Below, piece by piece: positions 7,728 through 14,247 of a stretch of DNA of 35,014 nt. A program made the position numbers and the translations under genes. The stretch covers positions 1 to 35,014 of the forward strand of contig JACYMC010000245.1 in the NCBI GenBank assembly GCA_015272195.1, given 5' to 3'. The DNA is from Candidatus Sericytochromatia bacterium. GTDB taxonomy: Bacteria; Cyanobacteriota; Sericytochromatia; UBA7694. Within the stretch, counting starts at the first letter, position 1; every line of letters begins with the position of its first letter. The notes below the pieces were generated by a model that was given only the letters and a program-made list of their open reading frames with translations, did no database searches and was not told the DNA's origin.

Positions 7728-8630
7728 TCATGGATGCAGAACCTGCGGTGTCTTTGACACCGGCAAGGCCGCTGAATCATGTTCTTTTTCTGTGTTGCGC
7801 TCCTGGCGGTACCAGGCCATAAAAACGCCTGCAAAGGCCGCAAACAGCACAATCATGCCCACAATTTTCATGAGCACCCCGCCCAGTTGCTGGTCCGCCA
7901 GAGGCGAAAGCATTGTCAGACGCGGTGCCACTTCATACGTGGGGTAAAGAACATATTTTGAAAACGTGACAAAGGCAAAAACGGGCAGCTGGGCAATGGC
8001 CACACCGACCAGATAAAGCATCTGCACCGGATAGGCCGGGCGCAGGGCTTTGAGGGGTGACCAGAGGGGCAGCCACAGAATCAGGGCCGTCACAATCATG
8101 CTGACATGTTCAATGTTGTGCACCATGCGATCCCGCAGGGCCCAATCATACAAAAAGGGAATATGCCAGAGGGTAAAAACCATATTAAACAGCAGGCAGG
8201 CAATAATGGGATGGGCCAACAAACGGTAGGCTCGCAGGCCCCATTTGCCCATTCGCTCCAGCCAGTAGCTGGCCATCCAGCCGGGTATACCCGCCAGCAT
8301 CAGACTGGGTACGGTGTACATAAACAGATTATGCTGCAGCATATGCATGCTAAAAAGATACTCTTCACCAATGCGATCAATAGGCGACACAATGGCTATC
8401 AAAATAACACCCAGTGCCGCCAGAAAACGGACGGACTGCCCGCGGGAAACCGTCTGGCCAGGCGAAAAAGCCTGTTGCCGCAAGCGAAAATAAAGCGCTG
8501 CGACAAAGGCCAGAATCAGCACAACCGACCAGTCTATCCGCCACTCCCACCACACTTCAGGCGAGACCGTTACAGGAACAGCCTCAAAGTGTGCAAAAGC
8601 TGGCGGACAGAACAGGTCGAGGAGGTTCAT
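7728..8630 (-). CDS. ctaG: Cytochrome c oxidase assembly protein CtaG (caa3 type)
   Basis: This 300-aa polytopic membrane protein belongs to the Caa3_CtaG family, known from Bacillus-type caa3 operons and thought to help deliver copper to the oxidase. About seven hydrophobic segments are visible. Conserved motifs include SPIDRIGEEYLFSMHMLQHNLFMYTVPSLMLAGIP, with paired histidines, TLWHIPFLYDWAL and NIEHVSMIVTALILWLP. This is not the COX11-type CtaG. The start overlaps the subunit IV-cytochrome c stop by 4 nt, which puts it inside the cox operon. Confidence 0.9.
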   Translation of the reverse strand: MNLLDLFCPPAFAHFEAVPVTVSPEVWWEWRIDWSVVLILAFVAALYFRLRQQAFSPGQTVSRGQSVRFLAALGVILIAIVSPIDRIGEEYLFSMHMLQHNLFMYTVPSLMLAGIPGWMASYWLERMGKWGLRAYRLLAHPIIACLLFNMVFTLWHIPFLYDWALRDRMVHNIEHVSMIVTALILWLPLWSPLKALRPAYPVQMLYLVGVAIAQLPVFAFVTFSKYVLYPTYEVAPRLTMLSPLADQQLGGVLMKIVGMIVLFAAFAGVFMAWYRQERNTEKEHDSAALPVSKTPQVLHP

Positions 8631-9277
8631 AAGCTTCCCAGGTAAGCAATCAGGTCCTTATATTCTTCATCGGTCATACTGCCCTTGAGGTTGGAAGGCA
8701 TCAGCCCCTGGGCATAGCCTTCCACCACATAGGCATTGGGCTGCTCAATCGACTGACGGATATAAGCATCTGCAGCCAGGCCAGAAACCCGGCTGGCAGC
8801 GACCTGGCCAAGACCGTCCAGCTTGGGACCCACGGCACCCGCGGCTCCCGGCAGGCTCGAAATGGCATGACAGGCAGCACAGCCCTTGGCCATAAAGACG
8901 GCGGATCCGTTTTCAGGATTGCCAGCGTTCAAAGCCGCCAGTTCAACCGAGTCTTTAACGTTGATGGCTGTCTTGGAAGGCTGATACGAGATCAGTGCAA
9001 CCACAGCAAACATGGTGGCCAGGGCCACCGTAAAGCCCCCAAAGAAGATACCTGTCAGGGCCTTGTTGTCATACTTGAGATGCATAAACACGGCCACAAC
9101 ATAGCCAAACTTCAAGGCCGACAGCGCGTACAAACCAAACAGAGCCAGGGCATCTGACAAAAACTTCAGCTCCAGAATACCGACTTCCAGCGCCGTGATG
9201 ATGCCCAGCACAATGGCCAGTTTAACGTAAGTTGGAACGTGGTCGTGTGCTTCGTGCTCAGCGTGATCAGAACTCAT
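8627..9277 (-). CDS. Cytochrome oxidase subunit IV fused to a cytochrome c domain
   Basis: This is a two-part protein. Residues 1-100 form a prokaryotic COX4-type subunit IV with a His-rich N-terminus (MSSDHAEHEAHDH) and three membrane helices (about 18-36, 44-66, 75-97), including FMHLKYDNKALTG. Residues 120-216 form a class I cytochrome c domain with heme site CAACH (C133, C136, H137) and a probable distal Met in QGLMPSNL. Topology places the heme domain on the outer face. It overlaps coxC and ctaG by 4 nt each. Subunit IV normally lacks heme, so this adds a second covalent heme c to the complex. The domain is a near copy of that in the last gene of the operon. Confidence 0.9.
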   Translation of the reverse strand: MSSDHAEHEAHDHVPTYVKLAIVLGIITALEVGILELKFLSDALALFGLYALSALKFGYVVAVFMHLKYDNKALTGIFFGGFTVALATMFAVVALISYQPSKTAINVKDSVELAALNAGNPENGSAVFMAKGCAACHAISSLPGAAGAVGPKLDGLGQVAASRVSGLAADAYIRQSIEQPNAYVVEGYAQGLMPSNLKGSMTDEEYKDLIAYLGSL

Positions 9278-9924
9278 GCAAAGCCTCCAATCCCCACAAA
9301 TTCGACCAGATAAATCACCGTAAAGATGACAATCCAGACAATATCCACAAAGTGCCAGTACAGACCGGCAACTTCAATATCCGTCGCCTTGTCTTTCATA
9401 CTGCCAAAGAAGGAGTAGACAAACCACGAGATCAGCCAGAGCACCCCCAGGGCCACGTGCAGGCCGTGTGTACCAGTCATGGTATAAAAGGTGGTGCCAA
9501 AAAGATTGGTCTGTATCTTTAGGCCCTTGAGATAAAACTCAGTAAATTCAAAGGACTGAAAGCTCAGAAAAATCAGGCCAAAAACGCAGGTCAGAAAAAT
9601 CCAGAGCCGGAACTTAAACAGATCCTGGCGATTGACAGCCGCCACAGACAGGGCCATCAACAGACTGCTCATCAGCAATACAAATGAGCTGATCGTGGTG
9701 ATGGGAATATCCAGAATTTCAACCGGATAGGGCCCTACCAGGCTTTTGCCGTGATAAACAATGTAGGTTGTAATCAGCGTACCAAAGAACATGCAATCCG
9801 AGGCCAGGAAGGCCCACATCAGGACCTTCTTGTTCGGAATGCCCGTATAGGAGTGTTCATGGTGGTGGTGCTCATCATGGTGACCACCACCGTGGTGCTG
9901 ATCGACTGCAATGGCAGTACTCAT
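9274..9924 (-). CDS. coxC: Cytochrome c oxidase subunit III
   Basis: This 216-aa subunit III is of the short five-helix type. Family features include GIPNKKVLMWAFLASDCMFFGTLITTYIVYHG and FYTMTGTHGLHVALG, ending in YWHFVDIVWIVIFTVIYL. It is part of the heme-copper oxidase core and is thought to stabilise subunit I and its proton uptake. The N-terminus is strikingly histidine-rich (residues 9-24 are mostly His with Gly, Asp and Glu). Its ATG overlaps the coxA stop by one base (TGATG). Confidence 0.95.
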   Translation of the reverse strand: MSTAIAVDQHHGGGHHDEHHHHEHSYTGIPNKKVLMWAFLASDCMFFGTLITTYIVYHGKSLVGPYPVEILDIPITTISSFVLLMSSLLMALSVAAVNRQDLFKFRLWIFLTCVFGLIFLSFQSFEFTEFYLKGLKIQTNLFGTTFYTMTGTHGLHVALGVLWLISWFVYSFFGSMKDKATDIEVAGLYWHFVDIVWIVIFTVIYLVEFVGIGGFA

Positions 9925-11834
9925 CAGTTATAAGCCCCACTTTCTTTATTGGGATCCAGCATTTCACCGCCGGGGCCTTCAAGCGACCAACCATAGATGG
10001 CAAAAAGCATGGTCAGGAAGCCGCCCACCGCAATCACAGTAGAAAGCAGGGTGTGGTTCCGGATATAGATCAGCGCCATGGACATCACAAAGAAGCCCAC
10101 AGAAATGACCAGCGGGTAATAAGATGAACCGGGCATATGCACCAGCTCGGACTTGGCCGAGGAGATCGGCTGACCGGTCTGCTTTTTGTGCCAGAAATCA
10201 TCCAGATGGGTCACTTCAGGCGTCAGCGCAAAGTTATAGACCGGCGGCGGTGAAGGAATAGACCATTCCAGCGTGCGGGCATCCCAGGGATCGTTTCCAG
10301 CAACGGCTCCATGTTTATAGGAGTAGTACATGTTGTAGAAGAACATCAGGAAGCTGAGGGCCAGCACAAAAGCGCTGACAGACACAAACGCGTTCCAGAA
10401 GTTGAATCCCATGGCCGCGTCGTAGGTGTAAATACGACGGGGCATCCCGCTCAGACCAATAATGTGCATCGGAAAGAAGGTGGCATTAAAGCCGACAAAG
10501 AAGGTCCAGAAAGCGGCCAGACCAATTTTTTCGTTCAGAATGCGACCGGTAATTTTGGGGTACCAGTAAGACAGACCGGCCAGCAGGCCGGAAATCGCAC
10601 CACCCACCAGCACATAGTGAAAGTGCGCCACAACGAAGTAGGTGTCATGCTGCTGGTAGTCTGCAGCAGCTGCGGAGTGCATAATGCCGCTGAAACCGCC
10701 AATGGTAAACATGGCGATAAAGGACACCGCATACAGCATGGGGGTTTCCATGCGGAGATTACCACCCCACATCGTGCCCAGCCAGTTGAAAATTTTCACG
10801 CCGGTGGGTACGGCAATAATCGAAGTGGTAATGGAGAAGGCCAGAACAGCGACCACACCCATACCAGAGGTAAACATGTGGTGGCTCCAGACTGCAAAGC
10901 CCATAAAGCCAATAAAGGCACCCGAGAAGACAATCAGGGGGTAACCAAACAGGGGTTTACGGGAGAAGGTGGGCAGGATCTCAGAGACAATGCCCATCGG
11001 GGGCAGAATCAGAATATACACTTCCGGATGGCCAAAGACCCAGAACCAGTGCTGCCACATAATCGGCATGCCGCCATTGGCGTAGTTAAAGAAATTAGCG
11101 CCAAAGGAACGGTCCATCAACAGCTGCACCAGTGCCACCGTGATGGGCGGGAAGGCGAGCAGAATCAGGATATTGGTAATCAGGGTCATCCAGACAAACA
11201 CCGGCATGCGCATCAGGGTCATGCCCGGCGCGCGCATGTTGATAATGGTGGTGAAGAAGTTCAGTGAGGCGGCCACAGAAGCGACACCCAGCACCAGCAG
11301 ACCCATAATCCAGAAATCGGAGTTATAGCCCACGTTGTACTGGGGAGAGGTGATCGGCGGATAACCGACCCAGGCCCCGTTGGGCGCGCCACCCAGAAAC
11401 CAGCTGAGGTTGAGAATCAGCGCACCGGCCACAAAGACCCAGAGACTAAAGGTGTTCAGACGGGGGAAGGCCACGTCACGGGCACCAATCTGTAGCGGGA
11501 CCACATAGTTAAAGAAGGCCGCCGTTAAGGGCATCACACCCAGAAAGATCATGGTGGTGCCATGCATGGTAAACATCTGGTTGTACAGATCGCCTACCAG
11601 AAAATCGTTATTGGGCACTGACAGCTGAATACGTATCAGCAGGGCTTCAATACCCCCTACTACAATAAAGAACAGGGCAGCGATCCCATACATAATGCCG
11701 ATCCGCTTGTGGTCGATGGTCGTTAACCAGCTCCAGATTCCGGATTTGGCAATGGGTCGGGGCCCCAACATCCCGGGCTCTGCCAGCTCTGGCAGCGGAC
11801 CCGGTTTGGTCACGACATCTGTATGTGTGGCCAT
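9924..11834 (-). CDS. coxA: Cytochrome c oxidase subunit I (A-type heme-copper oxidase)
   Basis: This is the catalytic subunit that reduces O2 to water and pumps protons. At 636 aa it is of Bacillus CtaD-like length, with extra C-terminal helices. Visible ligands and channel residues include TMHGTTMIF (heme His), GHPEVYIL with the CuB His, cross-link Tyr and the channel glutamate of the A1 type, WSHHMFTSG (CuB His pair), TGVKIFNW (K-channel lysine) and VAHFHYVLVGG (heme His ligands). The ATG at 11834 follows GAGGAAAT. It lies 17 nt downstream of coxB. Confidence 0.97.
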   Translation of the reverse strand: MATHTDVVTKPGPLPELAEPGMLGPRPIAKSGIWSWLTTIDHKRIGIMYGIAALFFIVVGGIEALLIRIQLSVPNNDFLVGDLYNQMFTMHGTTMIFLGVMPLTAAFFNYVVPLQIGARDVAFPRLNTFSLWVFVAGALILNLSWFLGGAPNGAWVGYPPITSPQYNVGYNSDFWIMGLLVLGVASVAASLNFFTTIINMRAPGMTLMRMPVFVWMTLITNILILLAFPPITVALVQLLMDRSFGANFFNYANGGMPIMWQHWFWVFGHPEVYILILPPMGIVSEILPTFSRKPLFGYPLIVFSGAFIGFMGFAVWSHHMFTSGMGVVAVLAFSITTSIIAVPTGVKIFNWLGTMWGGNLRMETPMLYAVSFIAMFTIGGFSGIMHSAAAADYQQHDTYFVVAHFHYVLVGGAISGLLAGLSYWYPKITGRILNEKIGLAAFWTFFVGFNATFFPMHIIGLSGMPRRIYTYDAAMGFNFWNAFVSVSAFVLALSFLMFFYNMYYSYKHGAVAGNDPWDARTLEWSIPSPPPVYNFALTPEVTHLDDFWHKKQTGQPISSAKSELVHMPGSSYYPLVISVGFFVMSMALIYIRNHTLLSTVIAVGGFLTMLFAIYGWSLEGPGGEMLDPNKESGAYN

Positions 11835-11851
11835 ATTTCCTCTTTCCTCAT

Positions 11852-12898
11852 TTATTTCAGACTGTTGAGATAGGCCACCAGGGCGTCAACGTCCCGGTCG
11901 CTCAGAACCATATTGACCTGTTGCAGGTTCATCAGGTTGCCTGGCTTCATCTGCTGGGGATACTTGATCCATTTGGCCAGGTTTTCATCGTTGTTCTCAA
12001 AAATACCGGCGCCCAGGGTTTTGCGGCCGGCAAAGTGACTCAGGTCAGGACCCACCATACCCATGGCGCCCGTGCCTTTAACCATATGGCAGGCGTTACA
12101 GCCCTGCATAAAGATACGCTGGCCGTTCACTTCCTGAACAGAGGCAGGGGCAGCGGCATCTTTTTTCTCGTTGCGCAGCCACTGCTCAAACTCAGCGTCG
12201 TCACGGGCTTCCACCAGAAAGCGCATATTGGCGTGGGAGTCACCACAGTACTCGGTACAGTGACCCTGATAGGTACCGGCTTTATCAGCCTGGAACCACA
12301 TGCGGTTGATCTGACCGGGGACAGCATCCATTTTGCCGGCCAGGCGGGGCACCCAGAAGCTGTGAAGCACATCAGCGGAGCGGATTTCCACTTCAATCGG
12401 CTTGCCTACAGGAATGTAAAGTTCATTGGCAGTCGTCACACCCAGATCGGGGTATTGAAACTCCCACCACCACTGGTGACCAATGGCAACCACCTTGATG
12501 GCTTCTTCACGGCGCTCCTGCGGCACGCTGTCAACATAGAACAGGGCGCGGGCGTTGGGGATGGCAATGACCACCAGCAAAAGACAGGAAGCCACAATCA
12601 GGGCAATTTCAACTTTGGCGCTGCCATGGCTTTGCTCAGGTACAGCAAAGTCGGCGCCTGGCTTGGCACGAAAGCGATAGATGGCGTAGATAAAAACACT
12701 ACCCACAGTGACCATCAAAAACAGAGAGACCCAGACGGTGTACCAGAAAACGTTTTTCTGGGCAGCGGCAACGGGGCCATCAGCCACCATAAAGGACATC
12801 GGACCATCCAGGGCACCCGGCCAGAGCATGGCCACCACATACAGTCCGAACAAAAAGCCGCCGACGAGAACCGCCTGTATTATTCGCATTGCGTTCAC
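11852..12898 (-). CDS. coxB: Cytochrome c oxidase subunit II with C-terminal cytochrome c domain (caa3 type)
   Basis: This is the electron-entry subunit. N-terminal hydrophobic segments (about 8-26, 51-73, 97-116) precede a cupredoxin domain with the complete CuA set H179, C214, E216, C218, H222 and M225 in GHCTEYCGDSHANM, and the aromatic patch HQWWWEFQYP. A cytochrome c domain follows from about residue 255, with heme site C267-N-A-C270-H271. The fusion defines a caa3-type oxidase. The start is GTG 12898, preceded by GAGG at a long spacing; the ATG three codons later is an alternative. It is the first gene of the operon and has a leader of nearly 200 nt. Confidence 0.96.
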   Translation of the reverse strand: MNAMRIIQAVLVGGFLFGLYVVAMLWPGALDGPMSFMVADGPVAAAQKNVFWYTVWVSLFLMVTVGSVFIYAIYRFRAKPGADFAVPEQSHGSAKVEIALIVASCLLLVVIAIPNARALFYVDSVPQERREEAIKVVAIGHQWWWEFQYPDLGVTTANELYIPVGKPIEVEIRSADVLHSFWVPRLAGKMDAVPGQINRMWFQADKAGTYQGHCTEYCGDSHANMRFLVEARDDAEFEQWLRNEKKDAAAPASVQEVNGQRIFMQGCNACHMVKGTGAMGMVGPDLSHFAGRKTLGAGIFENNDENLAKWIKYPQQMKPGNLMNLQQVNMVLSDRDVDALVAYLNSLK

Positions 12899-13009
12899 GT
12901 TCTGTATTTCCTCAAACTTATCAGATTTGTTCAGCTGGAGGCGCTGAAAATCTATCTACATATCTTAATCATTAACGGCTGCCATAGTTTTCAGGCAAGC
13001 CTTCGGGGC

Positions 13010-13028
13010 AGATCTTCAGACAAGATCT
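13010..13028. promoter_or_regulatory. Perfect 7-bp inverted repeat in the cox operon leader
   Basis: AGATCTT-N5-AAGATCT is a perfect palindrome with a 5-bp spacer. It lies about 110 bp upstream of coxB and downstream of the proposed start site. A further stem with a bulge (13045-13073, core CTGCC/GGCAG) is adjacent. It could be an operator or an RNA hairpin. Confidence 0.4.
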
Positions 13029-13098
13029 TCGTTCAATGTAACACAGGGCTGCCGCACACGGGCAGAAAGCCCTTAAAATGTACACACAGTCCCAGTTA

Positions 13099-13107
13099 AG
13101 AATAACA
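13099..13107 (-). promoter_or_regulatory. Extended -10 element of the cox operon
   Basis: On the minus strand TGT-TATTCT (13107..13099) matches an extended -10. It implies a start near 13092-13093, which puts the FNR-type box centre at about -41.5 to -42.5, the class II activator position. The resulting leader is about 195 nt. Confidence 0.5.
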
Positions 13108-13127
13108 AAGTCCCTTCAAAAAAAACC

Positions 13128-13141
13128 TTGATCCACATCAA
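13128..13141. promoter_or_regulatory. FNR/CRP-family binding site upstream of the cox operon
   Basis: TTGATCCACATCAA is a perfect match to the FNR-type consensus TTGAT-N4-ATCAA, and the symmetry extends one more base pair on each side (13127-13142). It lies 4 nt beyond the HAD gene and upstream of coxB, with its centre about 42 bp before the predicted transcription start. Confidence 0.75.
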
Positions 13142-13145
13142 GCTT

Positions 13146-13655
13146 TCACCTGTTTTTAGGCAGACCAGCCAGACGCTTTTCAAAATTATAAAGGATCTGC
13201 TTGGCTGCTGAAAGTTTGGGAGTCACAGGTGCCACCAGACAGGTTTTCAAACCCAGAAAACCAGCACCCAGAATATCCGTCAGCACACGATCCCCAATGG
13301 CTACAAATTGTTCAGGCGCCAGACCACTTTTCTGCATAGCCCAGACAAAACCGCGTGATCGCGGCTTGCCGGCCTGGGCAATACCCGGAATAGCGAGACG
13401 CTCCGAAAGCACGGCAATATGCTCAGGGTAGCGGTTATTTGAAACCAGAAAGCATTGAAAGCCAATGGCTTGCGCCTGCAGCAACCAGTCCTGCACGGCA
13501 GGCGCAAGCCGGGGCGAGTTTTTCAGCGTCAGGGTATCATCCACATCCAGAATCAGACCGCGTAAACCCGCCTGCCACCAGGCCTGAAGATCAATCTGCT
13601 CCACCGCATCCACTTCAAAATCCGGCTGCAAACAGCCCAGCAACTTCAATAACAT
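13146..13655 (-). CDS. YqeG-family HAD IIIA phosphatase
   Basis: This 169-aa cytoplasmic HAD-superfamily protein has the nucleophile motif LDVDDTLT, motif II in FLVSNN, a lysine in AGKPRSRGF, and GDRVLTDILGA supplying the acidic motif. The layout matches the YqeG/phosphatidylglycerophosphatase GEP4-like group. These act on phosphate esters, with PGP dephosphorylation known in yeast and plants; the bacterial substrate is uncertain. AGGAG lies 6 nt upstream of ATG 13655. It is 29 nt downstream of a small membrane protein gene and probably cotranscribed with it. The cox promoter region begins immediately after its stop. Confidence 0.88.
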   Translation of the reverse strand: MLLKLLGCLQPDFEVDAVEQIDLQAWWQAGLRGLILDVDDTLTLKNSPRLAPAVQDWLLQAQAIGFQCFLVSNNRYPEHIAVLSERLAIPGIAQAGKPRSRGFVWAMQKSGLAPEQFVAIGDRVLTDILGAGFLGLKTCLVAPVTPKLSAAKQILYNFEKRLAGLPKNR

Positions 13656-13684
13656 TCAAGGCTCCTGTCCATACTTTAAGGCGT

Positions 13685-14158
13685 TCAGCTCCGAGGAGGC
13701 GTGGGGTCGGACGGATCCAGCGGCTTAAGATAGGGGCGCATCTGGGTGATCTGCCGGCTGTCGTAGAGATTGCTCTTTTTGACCACGCGCTGGGCCAGCA
13801 GCAGATAATAAAGACGCGTCAGCAGGGGCAGGACCGTATAGCGTCCGCGATAGGCACTGAGCGCGCAATAGGCAATCGCACCAAAGCCTGTCAGAATGGC
13901 CAGCGCGATCACAGAACCCGTCAGCAGAACCAGCCAGAAACGGTAACCGGTTAGTCCCGCACTCCAGTAAGTCAGCAAGCCCGTCAGCAAAAGCGTGCAA
14001 AAAAGCGTCAGCGAGACCAGACCCGCGTGCACCAGATGATAACGGGTGTAATAATTGGCGCGCCAGCGGTGAAACAGCAGCAAAAACAGCCAGACTGGCG
14101 GGATATAGCCGACAGCAGCCACGCTCAGTTCTTCTTGGGAGTGAAACTCATCTTTCAT
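13685..14158 (-). CDS. Small three-helix membrane protein, DUF4870-like
   Basis: This 157-aa membrane protein of unknown function has hydrophobic segments at about residues 18-31, 44-66 and 72-99. The pattern YIPPVWLFLLLFHRWR, then YTRYHLVHAGLVSL, then AYRGRYTVLP resembles DUF4870-type proteins, but I cannot confirm the family. The basic C-terminal tail ends in a proline-rich stretch. No Shine-Dalgarno is present. An extended -10 ends 6 nt before the ATG, so the message is probably leaderless. It is divergent from pncB with an 89-bp gap. Confidence 0.7.
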   Translation of the reverse strand: MKDEFHSQEELSVAAVGYIPPVWLFLLLFHRWRANYYTRYHLVHAGLVSLTLFCTLLLTGLLTYWSAGLTGYRFWLVLLTGSVIALAILTGFGAIAYCALSAYRGRYTVLPLLTRLYYLLLAQRVVKKSNLYDSRQITQMRPYLKPLDPSDPTPPRS

Positions 14159-14164
14159 AGCTTT

Positions 14165-14173
14165 ATTCTAGCA
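14165..14173 (-). promoter_or_regulatory. Extended -10 of the small membrane protein gene (leaderless)
   Basis: On the minus strand TGC-TAGAAT (14173..14165) is followed by 6 nt and then ATG at 14158. Transcription would begin at the start codon. Confidence 0.5.
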
Positions 14174-14190
14174 TTTTTTGCGCACCTGGC

Positions 14191-14218
14191 TTGACAGGGA
14201 TTCAATTAAATGTATAAA
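14191..14218 (+). promoter_or_regulatory. sigma70 promoter of the pncB-pncA-nadE operon
   Basis: A perfect -35 TTGACA (14191-14196), a 16-bp spacer and TATAAA (14213-14218) are present. The predicted start is near 14225. AAGGAGGTG at 14234-14242 is the ribosome-binding site for ATG 14248. Confidence 0.8.
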
Positions 14219-14227
14219 ATACACTTA
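14207..14227. promoter_or_regulatory. Palindromic operator overlapping the NAD-operon -10
   Basis: The inner arms TGTAT and ATACA flank AAA (14211-14223), and after one unpaired position per side the symmetry resumes as TAA/TTA (14207-14209 and 14225-14227). It covers the -10 and the predicted start, as expected for a repressor site. A NAD-metabolism repressor such as NrtR is an inference only. Confidence 0.55.
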
Positions 14228-14247
14228 TAAACCAAGGAGGTGCATCC

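Noticed and set aside
10311-11267. Open frame of 318 codons on the plus strand opposite coxA
   Set aside because: It is the antisense of the conserved subunit I; the composition is biased and no domain is recognisable.
11825-13099. Long open frame on the plus strand (424 codons) opposite coxB
   Set aside because: It is antisense to a clear coxB with CuA and heme motifs. Its His/Gln-rich composition is typical of a shadow frame.
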